Of a DNA stretch of 64,000 bases, positions 47,700 to 61,108 are shown one piece after another. A program made the translations under genes and the position numbers. Every line of letters starts with the position of its first letter. The stretch's first letter is position 1. The notes under the pieces were generated by a model that was not told the DNA's origin, searched no databases, and saw only the letters and a program-made list of their open reading frames with translations. The DNA comes from Monomorium pharaonis (lineage: Eukaryota; Arthropoda; Insecta; Hymenoptera; Formicidae), in contig NC_050470.1 of the NCBI RefSeq assembly GCF_013373865.1, positions 4,200,373-4,264,372 on the forward strand. Reading direction: 5' to 3'.

Positions 47700-48140
47700 A
47701 CGCTTAGGAAGTATATATAGGTATAGTGAAATTTGAAGCGGAAGTTCGCATTAAATGTCTTGAATAAATTCTTCGGCCGGGACCGAAACATGCCAGTATG
47801 CCAAAGTCGTAGCACGTGTCGGTGCTGAAAGGGTGCACATGCGGTACAGCGGGGGTGGTCCATTTAATAATCAGTAAACTAGTTACGGCCCGCATACATC
47901 CATATACGAGCGGCCATGGTCGCATGTGCGCCCTGAATTATTTACACGGAGGATGACCGCTCGCCAAAATGGACTTAGAATTCGCAATTAAGGTGCACGG
48001 GGCCATAAGCCCGAAACACATTACCGCATTATTATTAAAATCGAGCAAAGCCGGCACCGCGAAACGTAAGTCCGCCCTTCGGATGTATACATCATGTGGC
48101 GGTCCCTCGATGATTTATTATGGTTATCCACAAATTACCG
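47700..48140. promoter_or_regulatory. GC-balanced conserved-element-like block
   Basis: Non-repetitive block with TTTAATAATCAG, GAATTATTTACACGG, GCCATAAGCCCG and CATTACCGCATTATT words. A 34-codon frame from ATG 47969 ends at a good donor (C|GTAAGT at about 48066), so an exon is possible, but no acceptor, promoter or partner exon was found. Regulatory DNA is preferred. Confidence 0.3.
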
Positions 48141-50890
48141 TTTGTTGTGATAGAGAGAGAGAATCATCTCATAGTTTTTACCTATTTTACTACCAAAAAA
48201 TTGGTATTATCTACTGATTATACAAACTACAAACTTACTACGAAATTGATGCAACCAATATATTAAAACAATTTTTTACGAATTATTTCTATTTTTGATT
48301 ATTATCTTTAATGCTCGTTTATCGTTTAATAAGTTAATCTCAACAATCATGATTATTTTTTAGCAAAAAGTATTTTTTTAAAATCAGATTTAATGTTGCA
48401 AGTTTATATTTTTTTATTATAAATTGAAAATAAATATTATTTTAAATTCTATTATTTATATAGACATATCTTTATTTGTTATCAGATTGACGATTATTCC
48501 GCAAACGGAATGGTGATGAAAATTCAAACGTATAGATGCATATACGTGCCATTTGCACTTGGTGCATCGCGATTTCCAACTCGCATAAATGCGGGTGTAT
48601 ATTTCTAAAAACTAGCGAATTGTGGGCGGCCGTGTTTGCGCCGCAATTTCATTCGCGGCGGCAGTGGCTGGTCACTTCGCCGCAGCAGCGGTTGCAAATA
48701 ATCGAAATTCAATCAAGAGGAATTTCGATGCACTGTCGGAAAAACAGTAGTGCATCTTTTCTAGAACAATGCATGTGTCTATCTGCCAGTAAATCATTTA
48801 TAAAACATCAAACATGGCAAACCCAAAACTTTTATTTTTTGATCCAATGGAAAAATTTATTCAGCTTGTTCTTAATTTATTTTCTTTACAAACATGCGCG
48901 CGCGCACACACATACATACACACACACACGAATTTATATTTTTATAATTTTACAAATTTAAAATTTTTTTTATAAATTTCGTGCAAAAGTACCAAAAAGC
49001 GTATAAGAATTAAGTAAAAAAATTTTTTTTTTATTTATATTAATTTACTAAAATATTTTTCTATTAATTTGTCCAAATTTATCTTTCTTATCAAAAAATT
49101 ATCTAAAACTTAATTTTAACCAACTTAGATATAAAAACAAACCAATATTAAAAGAAAATACATACATTTTAAAATAGATTTAACATTTCTCTACAAAGTA
49201 TTTTTATATATTTGTTTTAACCTTTTGTTATTCCAGAGTCTAGAATCCAGATTTATCTCAATTCAATAGCTAAAAATTTAAATTTATTTTTTAAGAGTTT
49301 ATTTTTGAAGATCAATTATTTATCAGTTTATATCTATTTCTTACGTCTATTTTATCTAGATTGTTATGTGTATACATAAAATAATTTTTTAAATAATTAT
49401 TTAAAGAATATATTTGAAACTGTTTTTGGACAATTTATCTTTCGGTTATGTATTCACAGCTATTTTATCGTTTTAATGAAATATCTTTAATCCTTAATAA
49501 TCGTATTAAGCTAGTGATTTTCTCTTTTCTGTTTAAGACATTCAGTCATAACCAAGAGCAAGATTAGTATGCATTTTCTTTCGCGGAGAAAACTAGGAAA
49601 TAAGAACCAACTCGTTTGTCTTCCGCGTGACCCCCATAGTTTACCGTCCGCGTAAGAAAAAGTCCAGGTAAACATCACGTAGACGTAATTTAGCATCGTG
49701 CAGTCGACGGTGCGACCCTGATTAAAACGCAAGGCGGCGACCAGGTAGAGCTCACCGACATTGGCGCGAGCGCGTTCGCACGAGGGTGCCGACCGTGTGT
49801 ATGCAAATTTTATAGGTTAAATGGGGCGCCCGACCGGCCACGGAAATAATTATCCCAGTTACCCTGTATTCAGTACCTTAGTCATCCTCCCCCCGGCTCG
49901 AGACGGCGCACCCTCTCTCGGGGCCATTGTCGCGCATGCATGCCGCCGCACCTGCACTTGCTTTCTAGACCTATCGCTTTCTCTCTCTAATCTATTTCTA
50001 TTTTCGGGTTTTTGTTACGAATATTTTGTGTAACATGTTTAATCCTGATTGCGATATATTTTGACGCTTGAAATTAGTGCGTTATATTATCTGTAATTAA
50101 TGTTGTGCTTGGGAAAAGAAACTTGAAGTAAATTACTGCTTTCAGTAAAAAGCTGTTTAGTTGAGGACTACATTTTTGTAATAGTAATAATACATTTTTT
50201 GTTATATTTATATTATATTATATATAGAATTAGTATTTATGTAAATTAGACATTCTATTATTATATTGTATAAATATAATGTAATGTGACGAAGAGTATT
50301 AAATATCAAATCATTATTATTAGGATGTAAATTTAGATTTCGAATGAATATTCTTTTTCGTAGAGAAAAACAAAGCATATTGAATACGTTATCGGGTCGT
50401 GATACAAATAATTTTTTTTTAAACAATGATATTTTGCACATTATTCGAAATTGATGGCAGAAATACAAAGAGAAATTCAACGACATTATCAAAACGAGTA
50501 GTTTAAGAATGTAAGGTTGAAGATGTTTCTACGGTCATATTTAATTTAGGCGGCAAACTTTCCGTGTAACGGGGTGCACGGAAATATCGTTACAAGAAAA
50601 TCCCGCGGCGTGACGAACGGGAAGTCGTGCCCAGGCGTAAGACAATTATATTAGAGACTTTACACGCGCCATGCGCAGGAATTTGCGCCCGGTGTATCCA
50701 TACCTGCGTGTATCTACAACGATCGGTTTACCCTTCGGGTACGTAACTCTATTCACGTCGATTTATAGTTTCTCATACTTGAAATTGGGAATTAGCGACG
50801 CATCGTCGCGAGCGTCACACTTCGAAAACGCGCCCGATCGCATAAAATTGCCATCGTGACTTAAAAACATCTGTAATCATCTAAAATGCT
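48141..50890. other. AT-rich DNA with GC-rich patches
   Basis: 48540-48740 and 49600-49970 are GC-rich; 48897-48930 is a (CA)n-type microsatellite. 50520-50860 is GC-balanced. 48950-49480 and 50040-50500 are very AT-rich. No gene is seen. Confidence 0.45.
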
Positions 50891-53650
50891 ATCCTTGAAA
50901 CGTAAAACTTTGAATATGAAAAACTTTTAATATTATTTATCTTGAAAAATTAATATTATTTTTGATGATATTCTCGTATATTTCTTCAATTGTCTGAGAA
51001 AACCTTTTTTTTTAAATGAAAACAACGAAGATTATTATTGAGATCGAATTTCTGAATTTGAACTTTTATTTTTTTTAAAGTTGTTTTTTTACAAGTTTTA
51101 AAAAATTTTTACAAAAAATACTCTTTGCAATGTGACGTTTATAAAAATAATTTTAAACAAAAGTAAATATAGCAATGTTGTTAAGTATTCAAGGAAACAT
51201 AATTTATTAGTTTTACTATTTAGTTTCACTATTTGAGATTCTCGTTATAGAAGATATTGGCATTTTGATATTTTTGATGCAAAACTATCTTTATTACCGT
51301 CCCATTTATTTTACGATAAAATATCGGAAAAAGATCCCATGAATATCACATTTAGTAACGATTTCTCGGCAGTTATCGATTTTATAAATTGTACTTTATA
51401 GTATTATATATTGGCAAGAAATCGTTGGTAAAAGGTTGCGGTGAATAATAAACTGTCATTCAGCCGCTAAGTAGCGTCCGCAAATTCCGTGTCCGGCTAA
51501 CTCCTGCCCATGATGACTTAATTCTGGCGCAGCGTTTAGGAAGTAATTAAACGTCCGATGATTATCTATTTCCTGCGCCGTCCATTCCCTGCCTCCTCCT
51601 CTCTTTCCCCTCCTCATCTTTGTACAATGACGATGCAGCACCGTCAGTCGAACCGGAAATTACCACGGAATCGAAGCTAGCTTGTGCGCGAACACACAGG
51701 ACTACGCACAAACGTGATGTATGCTTAACGCACCTCAGATCGACGGGAGGGGAGAAGGGTTCCGGAAGAGGGAGAGGAGGGTGGTACGCGAAACCTGCAC
51801 GGTAAATTAGTGTAGATGGGAGGGGTTGTAAGCCCTTTCAAGTGTGGCGTGCCCGACCTGTGCTCGCCATCAGACGCACAAACGATGCTTATCACGCCGC
51901 GCGCGCCAGTTTGATCACAGCGTGGAACTTAGGTTCCGTGCGTTCGACAGTCGACGCTCGGCGTGTCGACGTCGTCGGGAAGGTGGTGACTCGAATCGCC
52001 GCCAATTTTGACGCTGGGAGAGTGGCTATCGACCGTCACGGCGCGGCCGTTCTTTGAAATTTCAATTTTTCCTCGCATCACCGACCGGAGCTTTCACGCG
52101 CGACACAAACGTAGGGTGAGCGGAATAAGACACAAGCCACGTTTGAGAGAAGAAAGATATATATATATATATATTTTTTAAATTGCTTTTGACGATTTTT
52201 ATAATAGATAATGTTTTTTGTTAAAAACAAATAATATATTTAATGCGCTAAGAACAGTATTGAGAACAACGGATTTTTATTTAACATCTAAGCACTATCT
52301 AAATTATTCTAAACTATATCAAAGCTTATGTAGTATTAATGCACTAGTCTTATGGTAGATTACTTATTTGAAAATAAAATAATTCCCTCATATAGAAAAC
52401 CTTTGAACTTTATAATTATTTCGGTAGATTATAATATTATGCGGGGGAGATTTATACTACTATCAAGATGAACGACTTATACCGTAATCTTTGCGCCGAC
52501 AAACGAAAGCGTTTCGATATTAGCTACTGAATTTCCTCAACTTCATTTACGACTTCATCCGCCGATCCCCGTTATTAAATTAATCTCCGTGCATCAAGGG
52601 AGGGATCTAAGATCGAGCCGCGCAATCTATCTCGTAATCCGGAATCTCGCGAAGGGTGAAATATCCGGCGAGTGTACACGAGATGAATTATTCAGTGCGA
52701 CGTCGATATTTAAAAGTTCCTCTTCTCCGCACGCGCGCTCTCTCGGTGTTTGGCTTTTCGGAAAAAATCGAATCGAACGTGGCGAGAATCTCGCGGTGGC
52801 CTGGTTCCCTTTTTTTTCATCCCCGGGCAAGCTCGCAAACTTATTCCTTAACTCGCGGTTGAAACGAACGAACGTGATGGAGAATTTAAGCTGTCGATTT
52901 TTTTCATTATGTATTACATCATGGACGAAATAACTGATTCTAGCGAATGAAAAAAAATAAAATTTGATGTTTGGAAACCACATATTTTTAATTATACTAC
53001 ATATTCTATTTATAAAGTTAAAAGAAATAAATGAAAATGTATATACTGTCGTCTCTAAAAATTGACAGCTGTTTCTCATCTAGCAAAATGGTTTTATAAG
53101 AATTTCTCTTTATATTTTCAAATTAAAGCGTTAGCTCTGCGTTCAGTTTGCTTTTCGAGTACGACGTTGATATCGCGTCATTAGGGAGATACGTAGAATC
53201 GCATATTAATTCCCCAACGTGGATATACATGGAAAATGAAAGGGAATCGGCGAATAATCTGGCATGCACTGCGGAGATACATCGGTGGAATTCGCCGACA
53301 AAAACTATGATACGCGCTTCAGATTAAATGCACAATGCGCCAGCGCAGTCAAAGGCATGGATTTTTCCAAACGTTTGTTTTTTTGCCGGATATAATCCAG
53401 CGTGCTTTTATGAAATGCCCTGATGCATTTCGAGTCCATTGCACAATCGCTGAAAGAAGCGGCTGGTACGTTGCATGAGTTTCGCGTTATAATTCTTGCA
53501 AATGCAGAAACGTATTTTGGGAGACAGACTGAACATACTTCCGTGTGATATTACTGTAATGTGTTTGTTGCGAACCTGTATAACTGAAAAGAAAATGAAA
53601 CGTTGATTTAAAGATTGATTTAAATACAATATACTTATACCTTAATACTA
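50891..53650. other. Noncoding DNA, GC-rich blocks at 51.43-52.1 and 52.44-52.9 kb
   Basis: The two GC-rich blocks carry overlapping open frames on both strands (up to 150 codons at 52627-53079 minus) with no domain or splice context. 52157-52175 is a short (TA)n run. The remainder is AT-rich. Confidence 0.45.
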
Positions 53651-55619
53651 TAATAGAAAGTGCATTATTTTAATTAATATGTTTCAGTAAGGATACACAA
53701 CATTTTTACAAATCTTTTGTTATAGAAAATTTACATAAAGGACAAACATTATAATTCTTGACGACACATTACCGCTTACCATTTTTATAATCTTTGATAG
53801 AATCACGTCATGCATATGCACAAAATATCAATAAACAAGCATGATAATATATTATACATATGAGAAGACACACTAGATATAATGCAGCGTATGTGAGGAG
53901 AATACAGAAAATCCACAACAAAAAATACTTTTGTGAATCATTTTTCAATAGGTGAAAGAGCAATTTGATCGTTTGGTACATAATTTCGTAGTGTTTTCAC
54001 GGTTGCGTTTTTCCATTCGGTCAAGAAAATCGAGGTTACGTAATGTATCACGTATCGAGAAAAACAAATGCATAAAAACGTGAATATTCATCGGCTTGAT
54101 ATTCAATCGTACCAACTTGTGTGTGTATGTAATTTATTTAAATTAAATTTTGATAATTATAATATGCTTAATTTCTTGTTTTTTAATTAAAAAATGTTTT
54201 TAAGTTGGTAAAACATTACGTAGAAAAATGTATGTATTAACTTTTCCAAATTATAAAATTATAATATAAAAAAATTTATAACTTGTATATATATATACTT
54301 GTAATTGACACAAAAGATTTGTCTATATTTTTAATGTAATGTAGAGATAGCGCATTCGAATTGTGCGACGTCGGTCTTCCATATAAAACCATGTTTTTGT
54401 TCCGCAAGTTCGAAACTCATGCACGTGTATTTTTGTTAAAATTGCAATTTCGAATTAAGTCACGCACCGCCGGTGCGAGAAACGATGATGTGGAATTCTA
54501 TATTTATAGCATGCATCGAGGTTTCGAAAGTCCAATAGTTGCGTTATCGTGAAATAGTTGGCGAGAACGAGGGAAAGAGACGGAAAAAAGTCACTTTTTT
54601 GGGACGGAAATTGTATGCCAATCTCGCGAGACAATTACGAGTGTAGCCAGGCCAAAACGGTATCTTTGCGTGTTCTGTCGATCGATAGTCTATCAAAGCG
54701 GTTAAGCTACCACTTTTCAATCAATTTTCCATTTGCATCGACAGTGCTTTTTCCGGACAACGGCGCAGATTACCTTTTCAGGTAGTCTGCTCGATACTGA
54801 TAAAGGGATCTTCGATTTAGAAATACATGCCACAATCGATAATTTGACACTCAATCGTGCAAAAAGATCGAAAGTAAGTAGATTTGAAGGATTGAGATCA
54901 TTACGTTATGTCTTTCTGCTTTTTACGTGAAATATAAGCTTTTATTAGATGACACATATACATGTGTGAAATACCTAAATATAGATCAATATGTATGTGT
55001 ATGTAGTGTAAATAATACATAATAAAATATAATAATGACTTTTGTCATCGATAAAAATTTAAAAAATCTTTAAAGTGGATTTAAACGCACATAATAATTA
55101 TAAATACTAATATGAATTAAAAACATCTTTCGCAAAAATATTTTAATGTAATATATAAGTTTAATATTTTTGTTTCATAATAATAACTGCACCATAATAT
55201 GTGATTAAAAATTGAGATCAATTTAAAAGGCAGCTCATTTTTAGCAAATTGCTGTATGGAATATATTTGTACACACATAAATTCAATAAATTATTTACGA
55301 ACATATAATTTTGAAATATTAATAGTATTTTTTTAAATTAGTGATAATGTTATTAGGAATTTATATAACATATAAATATAGCTACGGAAACTGTTAACAC
55401 ATATTTTATAAATTTAATTTATTATGCATGACTTTTATATTTTAATATTAACATATAAACAGAGAGTATTAATACAACACATGCATAATATTAAATGCTT
55501 TTAATCTTTCATAAGAATTTATTATGATATTATTATTAATTTTCTGTTTTCTAAAATAATATATCTCTTAAGGAGTTACTTTTTAGTGGAATTTGAAGAT
55601 ATTATTTGTATATTTGGGT

Positions 55620-55624
<5 letters not shown>

Positions 55625-55668
<44 letters not shown>
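55625..55668. repeat. (TA)n microsatellite
   Basis: About 22 uninterrupted TA dinucleotides, followed by TGTATATG variants to 55682. Confidence 0.9.
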
Positions 55669-55674
<6 letters not shown>

Positions 55675-55768
55675 GTATATATAAGTACATTTACATTCAT
55701 GAAAAGAATATATTTAGTAAAGTATCTAAAAATTTAACGGGAATGTGTAAAATAATTTTATTAAAATA

Positions 55769-55854
55769 AAAATAATTATATAGGACGTTCTGAATATGCC
55801 GCAAAAAGTTTTGATATTTTAGCAAGCAGCTTGTGCGTCCTATATAATTATTTT
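55769..55854. repeat. 86-bp hairpin with perfect 19-bp arms
   Basis: AAAATAATTATATAGGACG (55769-55787) is perfectly inverted at 55836-55854. The 48-nt interior (containing GCCGCAAAAAGTTTTG and AAGCAGCTTGTG) is mostly unpaired. The interior and right side resemble 63596-63665 (GCAAAAAGT, AAGCAGCT, AGTTATTTTGATA in the same order), suggesting a small dispersed element family. Confidence 0.6.
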
Positions 55855-55984
55855 GATAGTCCAACAAAATTATTTCCAGGTCTAATTAAATTTTCAGGTA
55901 CTTCTATAGTTTCCCATATATAATATATTCATTTACATCCATTTCATTTTATTCGTATTATCGAGTCCGATCAGTTCTGCAAAA

Positions 55985-56750
55985 CCTGGTATCGATCGGA
56001 TGTCATTAAACTTCGTCAACTTCCTGATTACTCAACTCCGCGCTCTCTTATTGCCTGCAAATCACTAATTCCTTGTCGCTCGTTCCCAATCCCTATCGCC
56101 CTTCGGCCCCACTGAAGACCCTTCGGAAGATACCCTCGTCCGCGACGAAAGACTTTCCGGAAGTCATCGGCAGGACTGATAGTGACTTAGATTAACTTAG
56201 AAGCGTAGCGCGCAGGAATTTCAAAGAGATGTACCGGCGCCACGTCGCGGCACCCGCGAAGTATTCGAAGAACGGAGATTCGGCGGAAGCAATCTGATTC
56301 CGGCGTAGTTGATGAGGAGAAGAAGGAGGGAATTGGAAGGTACGTCGACGCGACGGCTTCGCGAGTGAAACTTTACTAAATTTGCGCGCCGCAGGAAACA
56401 GAAGGATGCCGACGACGACGACGACGACGACGTCGTCGTCGGCGGTGGCGATGGGGGAACAGGGCGTCCTACGGTTGTGTCGAAAGTTCCCTGTCGACGT
56501 CGACCCTGTCGGTGACATTGAGTAAGCGCGCGACTTTCGTATCGATTAGATGGGATTAGGACAAGCCAACGACGGCGATGTTGGTTCGAGAGTTGTCGCT
56601 ATATCTCGTTGTTTTACATCGTTGCAGTGCTTTGCGTCCGCTTAATTCGCGTTCTACGGAATGGGGAATGGCGTTCGCGTTTTCGTGTGGTGAATATAAA
56701 ACTGCGACGAAATGAGATCGAGATTAATGTCCAAAAGATCGTCGTGTAAC
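55985..56750. other. CpG-rich block containing a trinucleotide palindrome
   Basis: 56408-56443 is (GAC)n running into (GTC)n, a perfect palindrome of at least 30 bp. Frames crossing it read poly-Asp/poly-Val on the minus strand (56192-56518) and have no domain. No gene is called. Confidence 0.45.
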
Positions 56751-57039
56751 CGAAACAAAAAATTATTTTAAAGCTTCAATTGCGTTTTGAGAGCTAATTA
56801 TATACATTGTGTACTATTTTTCAATATTAATTACCGATTTAAACTTTAAATTTGTTGATAATCGTGCATGTGATAAAGTAAATTTTGTATCGTTAGTGAG
56901 AAATTAATTAATAAAAACAGATACATAATTAAATTCAGTTATTTATTAATTAACGCGTGCAATAAAGTAGCTTAGATGCAGTTTGTTGCATTCTTTATCT
57001 TCCAAAGTTAGTATCTTCCGAATCTAACGAATCCGCCTT

Positions 57040-58150
57040 ACAAATACATATAACGAAATTGCGAATTTCCGAGCTGCGTCGGAATGCCGTCCATCGTACG
57101 TAACTTCCTGCAAGGTCTTTTCCCGGGGTGGCAATTTCGGAGGGTGCGTGGAGGGAGACGAAAAAGGGTTCTTGTTTTCGGTAACTCCGGGCATTAGCCG
57201 TATTACTGTAACGACGTTGCTTTCCGTTTAGCCGGTTGCCTTCATTATTGCCCTATCGAAGTGGCGAAGGGCAGGGAACGCGGCTCGTTTCCGATCAGAT
57301 GTGGGCAATTAAAGGCCAATCGTTTCCCGTTACGAGGCCGCCCGCGCTAACTCTCGTCCCCGCGCCCCGTGCACTAGCTGGCCCGGTAATGCAGTTCCGC
57401 GCCGCTACCGCTCCCGGAATACGTTACGCGTTTCGATTTTTAATCGATCTTCGCTTGGAGCACTATACACTCGGGTGATCGCCGATGATCCGCGTTCTGC
57501 ATTTATTCGAGGACCCGCGCGGTACATCTCCGGTCCGACACGTCTGTGATCGTAAATGCAGTTAGTGCAGATCCAAATGCGCACTCAGATCTGTGCGATG
57601 TGTATTTCTTTGGTCGTGACGCTTTTCGAAAACTATCGAAAAGAGAGGCTGCAGTGCATTTATTAAACTCTTCTTCCCTCTTCTCGCGAGACTCTCTTTG
57701 TGATCACGAAATTCCTGCAGATAGAATACGAGACGTATTGTCTCGAGTTAAGCGTGCTGATTTGAACGTCTTAATTCTCGTGCACAGGTCGAGTTGATTA
57801 CATTATACGCGTATACGAGAAGCATGGTGAGATTCCGCGGAAGATACGTGAGAAAGTCCTCGATTCGGTACAGCAGCGGCCGGCCGCCCGTTTCTGGGGT
57901 GCATTATGCAACCGAGAAGGAGAGACCTCCTGAAAGTTTTATGGAGCGTACGCGATTTCCCAAGCTGCATCGTAGAAATGCATGCGCGTCGTATTCCGCG
58001 GAGAAAGACTAGCGATCTTGTATATCGTGTGTACCAGACACTCAATAAATTTCTGCTTTCCCTGATCCCAGAATTAGTTGCTGAAGAAGCGACGCTTGCG
58101 GAACGCTTTACCATTTCGCCGCTTATTTTTAGAATAAGCGGCGAATAACG
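57040..58150. other. CpG-rich, non-repetitive block
   Basis: About 1.1 kb of GC-rich DNA open in several frames on both strands (57236-57478, 57546-57797, 57803-58186 minus, 57906-58148). None shows a family signature. Words such as GGGCAATTAAAGGCC, TTTTTAATCGATC and CCGGTAATGCAG suggest regulatory content. 58120-58142 contains a small hairpin (CGCCGCTTATTTTTAGAATAAGCGGCG). Confidence 0.4.
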
Positions 58151-59080
58151 TATGAAACAGTTTAAGTTTATTATATGCCTTAACAATATTAACCGGAACG
58201 GCGCATTTATTTGACTTTAATCGTCTTTTAATTGAAATAACAATTAATTTATTGAGAGAGCAATTAATTACCGGAGAAAGCCAATTAAATTTTATATTTT
58301 CTAAAGTATTTTAATTTTCTAAGTGAATCTAAGGCAAAACTTTTGTTACTTCTCGACTTTCATCTACTTGATAAGAATCTATGATTTCGAGTCTCGTTTT
58401 ATTGAGGTGACCGTCACGGGGCGGCACGTATCATCCTCTACAGCTACGCCACGTCACGTCGGGTGAGGGTGTTCTCGCTACGTTAATTATGCGGCGGCGT
58501 AATTAAATAGGAGGTAATTGAGGGACGCGAAAGGCATTATTGAAGTTTCTGATGGTGGCGGGGTGGCTAGAACTCGTTGTTTGCGCGCTGGTGTTTGTAA
58601 GTGACTGCGTATGTGAAACAACCATGTGCAGCACCGACCCTTACCACAGGGGGTGCAGCAGGAAATCATTGATCCTTTTTAAAAAAAAAAGTTAAAATTA
58701 ATTTTTAAATCTTATATAAACTTTGACTAAAAGATTTATCAATTGTAGTATTTAAAACGTTCTTGTTACTTATAAGTACGTTAATTTTAGGATTACTTTG
58801 TAACAAGACCTCAAATTACGTAGCAATACAAATAATAAAAATTATTCAAAGCTGATTTTAAATATTAGAAATGAGAAAGCAAACTTTCTTTTTCTTATTT
58901 CATTGTATATGTATATCTAGAATTTAAATTACAAAGGTTATATTTCGTCTTGCTCTCTTTCATATTTCAATTTTCGTAATAGACTAAAGATCACGACGTC
59001 AGTAATAGGTCCGACCTATTCTAATACGCAAAAAATTTCATTATGTTATTACATAAGATAATGTAAATTACTCCGCCTTA
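58151..59080. other. Noncoding DNA
   Basis: 58400-58670 is GC-balanced; the rest is AT-rich. Nothing supportable. Confidence 0.5.
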
Positions 59081-59247
59081 TCATGCAAAATACTTGCTCC
59101 TCTTTGGGCGATGTTAGGGTTAATCTGGAGTTCACAAAGAGACCAACTTTGATTAAGGGTTCCTCGAGCGCGCGTAGGCGGCCCTGCGCTCACATACTGA
59201 CGATGAGGGATGGTGACTGGAGAATACTGACGCTGATACGCGCGCGG

Positions 59248-59253
59248 TCAGTC
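59248..59253 (+). promoter_or_regulatory. Candidate initiator (TCAGTC) in a CpG-rich block
   Basis: CGCGCGG-TCAGTC-TCGCTCGCTCGCGG: an insect-type Inr embedded in a CpG-rich, TATA-less block, followed by a GGTTGGTTGGCTGG run, an ATGCATATGCTAAT octamer-like word (59310-59323) and a short ORF. A plausible transcription start on the plus strand, not proven. Confidence 0.35.
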
Positions 59254-59355
59254 TCGCTCGCTCGCGGAAGGGGGTTGGTTGGCTGGTCGGTGGTCGGTCC
59301 GTCGGCTCATGCATATGCTAATCATATTCGGAGGCGCGCTGGCTTCCAGGCGGAG

Positions 59356-59424
59356 ATGAGCACCGGCCAATTCCGCCGCGCCATCGACTACTACTCCATC
59401 CCGGGCTCTCTGTACATGGCATAG
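59356..59424 (+). CDS. Possible small ORF, 22 aa
   Basis: ATG (context CGGAG-ATG-A) to TAG encodes MSTGQFRR...YYSIPGSLYMA, about 105 nt after the candidate initiator. Codon choice is strongly GC-ending and the peptide is not low-complexity. It could be a micropeptide, a uORF or a chance frame; the same frame is open upstream to 59083. No homologue is recalled. Confidence 0.25.
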   Translation: MSTGQFRRAIDYYSIPGSLYMA

Positions 59425-59886
59425 AGCGGCGTGAATCGTCCATTCAACCACCCTTTTTACCCATCCTAGCTAACTCGCGAGGGCCGACGATTGCGTGGAT
59501 TAAATTAAATGGACCACCGCGGATCGTTCCGGATAATAGCGAATAGATCGCTGAAGAACGTTTTCGACTCCTATGCTCGTCCTCGCGTTATCCTCCTGGT
59601 TCTTCTAACTAATACAGTAGCCAACATTTTTACCCGAGATTAACTCGGAAAATTTTATACAATGTGAATTTTTGTTTTAAAAAGGAAGTGTGTGGAACTG
59701 TGAATTTTTCCGCATTTTAATCTGTGTTATATTAGATAGAAAAACGTATGTTTTTGAAACAAATACATTTATTTTAAAAATAAAATAAAATTTAAAATGC
59801 ACGATATTTTTTTATTTTTATTTTTTTATATTTAATGCTCAACACATGAGTGCTTGATTCTTTAATTGATATTGGAAATTCTATGT

Positions 59887-59998
59887 GTGTATATATATAT
59901 GTATATATATATATATATATACATATATATACATATATATACATATATATACATATATATACATATATACATATACATATATATATATATACATACAA
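59887..59998. repeat. TATATACA-type microsatellite
   Basis: Roughly 110 bp of TATATATACA/TATATATG units. It generates long tyrosine/isoleucine frames on both strands, which are not genes. Confidence 0.9.
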
Positions 59999-60002
59999 AT
60001 AT

Positions 60003-60540
60003 ACACATATATGAACATGTATATGTATTTATAAAATATAACTTAACAATGATTCAGTTATATTGTGGCTAGATATAATAACAGCTTTATATTTTGTATT
60101 ATTTATTTTATTTTATGCTGTTTATTGAAGAGTATCGATAGTAGTAAAATTGGAAAATTGCGATCAAAATTTTACCAATTTTAATATTAATATTAAATTT
60201 TAATATTAAAAAATTTTTTGAAAACAGATTGCACATTTGTCTCAGACCTTTAAACACTATTTTAATTTAGCTTTTAATTTAGCTTTTCAGTATTTTAAAA
60301 TCTCAAAAAATTACGCGATAATTCTGATGACTAATTCTTTTTAAATATAAAACCTGCGACATTTATATGTCAAGATTTTCTGATCATAATTTTTTTGTTA
60401 CTGAAACCATTTCAGATTTATCAAAAATAAATAATTGCGCTTATTATAAAAGATAGAAACAAATCTTATTTATATAACTTAATAATTTTGAAGATATATG
60501 TTTCTTATACGAGCATAAATTTGTATAATTTGTACTTACA
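60003..60540. other. AT-rich noncoding DNA
   Basis: No supportable feature. Confidence 0.5.
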
Positions 60541-60862
60541 CGGTGTTCACATGCATTTCCCAAAATCAGCTGTTCTGTTTCGAGTATCGACCAATTTTCA
60601 ACCGTCACAAATATATTGCGTGGAACTTGCACAGACGATCCCGCAATCGTCAAACCGGTATCTCATTTCTCTACGGCGCTTTGCACGCGGACACCGGTTG
60701 CGCTCGCTTGTTCGATCCCATCGTCATTTTTGCAATGGGCAATAGCTCATTTGAATGCGAATGCCGCGCGCCGCGAAGCCCTGCGCCGCGCCGGCCGGAC
60801 CCGGCGGACGTTAACGATTCTTTTGTTTTACGTGTGTACGGGTCCGTGGACTCTGCTCAAAG

Positions 60863-61108
60863 TCAGTCAGCAGTCGGGCGGCAGAGGGACTTGATTTAAG
60901 ACCGGCACGATATCTCGAGGAATCGCGCTGCGCCGCTTAACGAGCGCGGTGTGTACGCGAGCTCGATCGGTCTGGTCGGTGTCTCTTTCTCTCTTTCTGT
61001 CTCCCTTTCTCTCTTCCTCTCTCTTTCCTCTAAGGTTTTCAAAAATGCCACCGCGCAGAATGTGGGTCGTCGCACCTTGCGCGCTCCCCTTTGATTCCCG
61101 TCATGATG
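60863..61108 (+). promoter_or_regulatory. Candidate Inr promoter and first exon
   Basis: A TATA-less CpG-rich block contains AAAG-TCAGTC-AG (Inr, 60863-60868). The next 180 nt end in a pyrimidine-rich leader (CTCTTTCTGTCTCCC type, 60980-61030) and then AAAATG at 61045. From that ATG, MPPRRMWVVAP... reads 21 codons to a good donor (GAT|GTAAGA at about 61109); without splicing it stops at 61167. This is the layout of a 5' UTR plus short first coding exon. No downstream exon was found before the window ends. Confidence 0.3.

Larger units (their letters stand above)
53651..55980. other. AT-rich noncoding DNA
   Basis: 54355-54790 is somewhat GC-richer. Otherwise AT-rich, with a (TA)n microsatellite at 55625-55668 and a hairpin at 55769-55854. 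No gene is seen. Confidence 0.5.

Noticed and set aside
52627..53079. 150-codon minus-strand frame
   Set aside because: First half is a translation of AT-rich DNA rich in Phe/Ile/Asn, second half of a GC block; no coherent protein character.
56192..56518. 108-codon minus-strand frame with poly-Asp/poly-Val
   Set aside because: Runs through the GAC/GTC palindrome; no domain, promoter or splice context.
59792..60072. Tyr/Ile-rich frames on both strands
   Set aside because: Produced by the TATATACA microsatellite.
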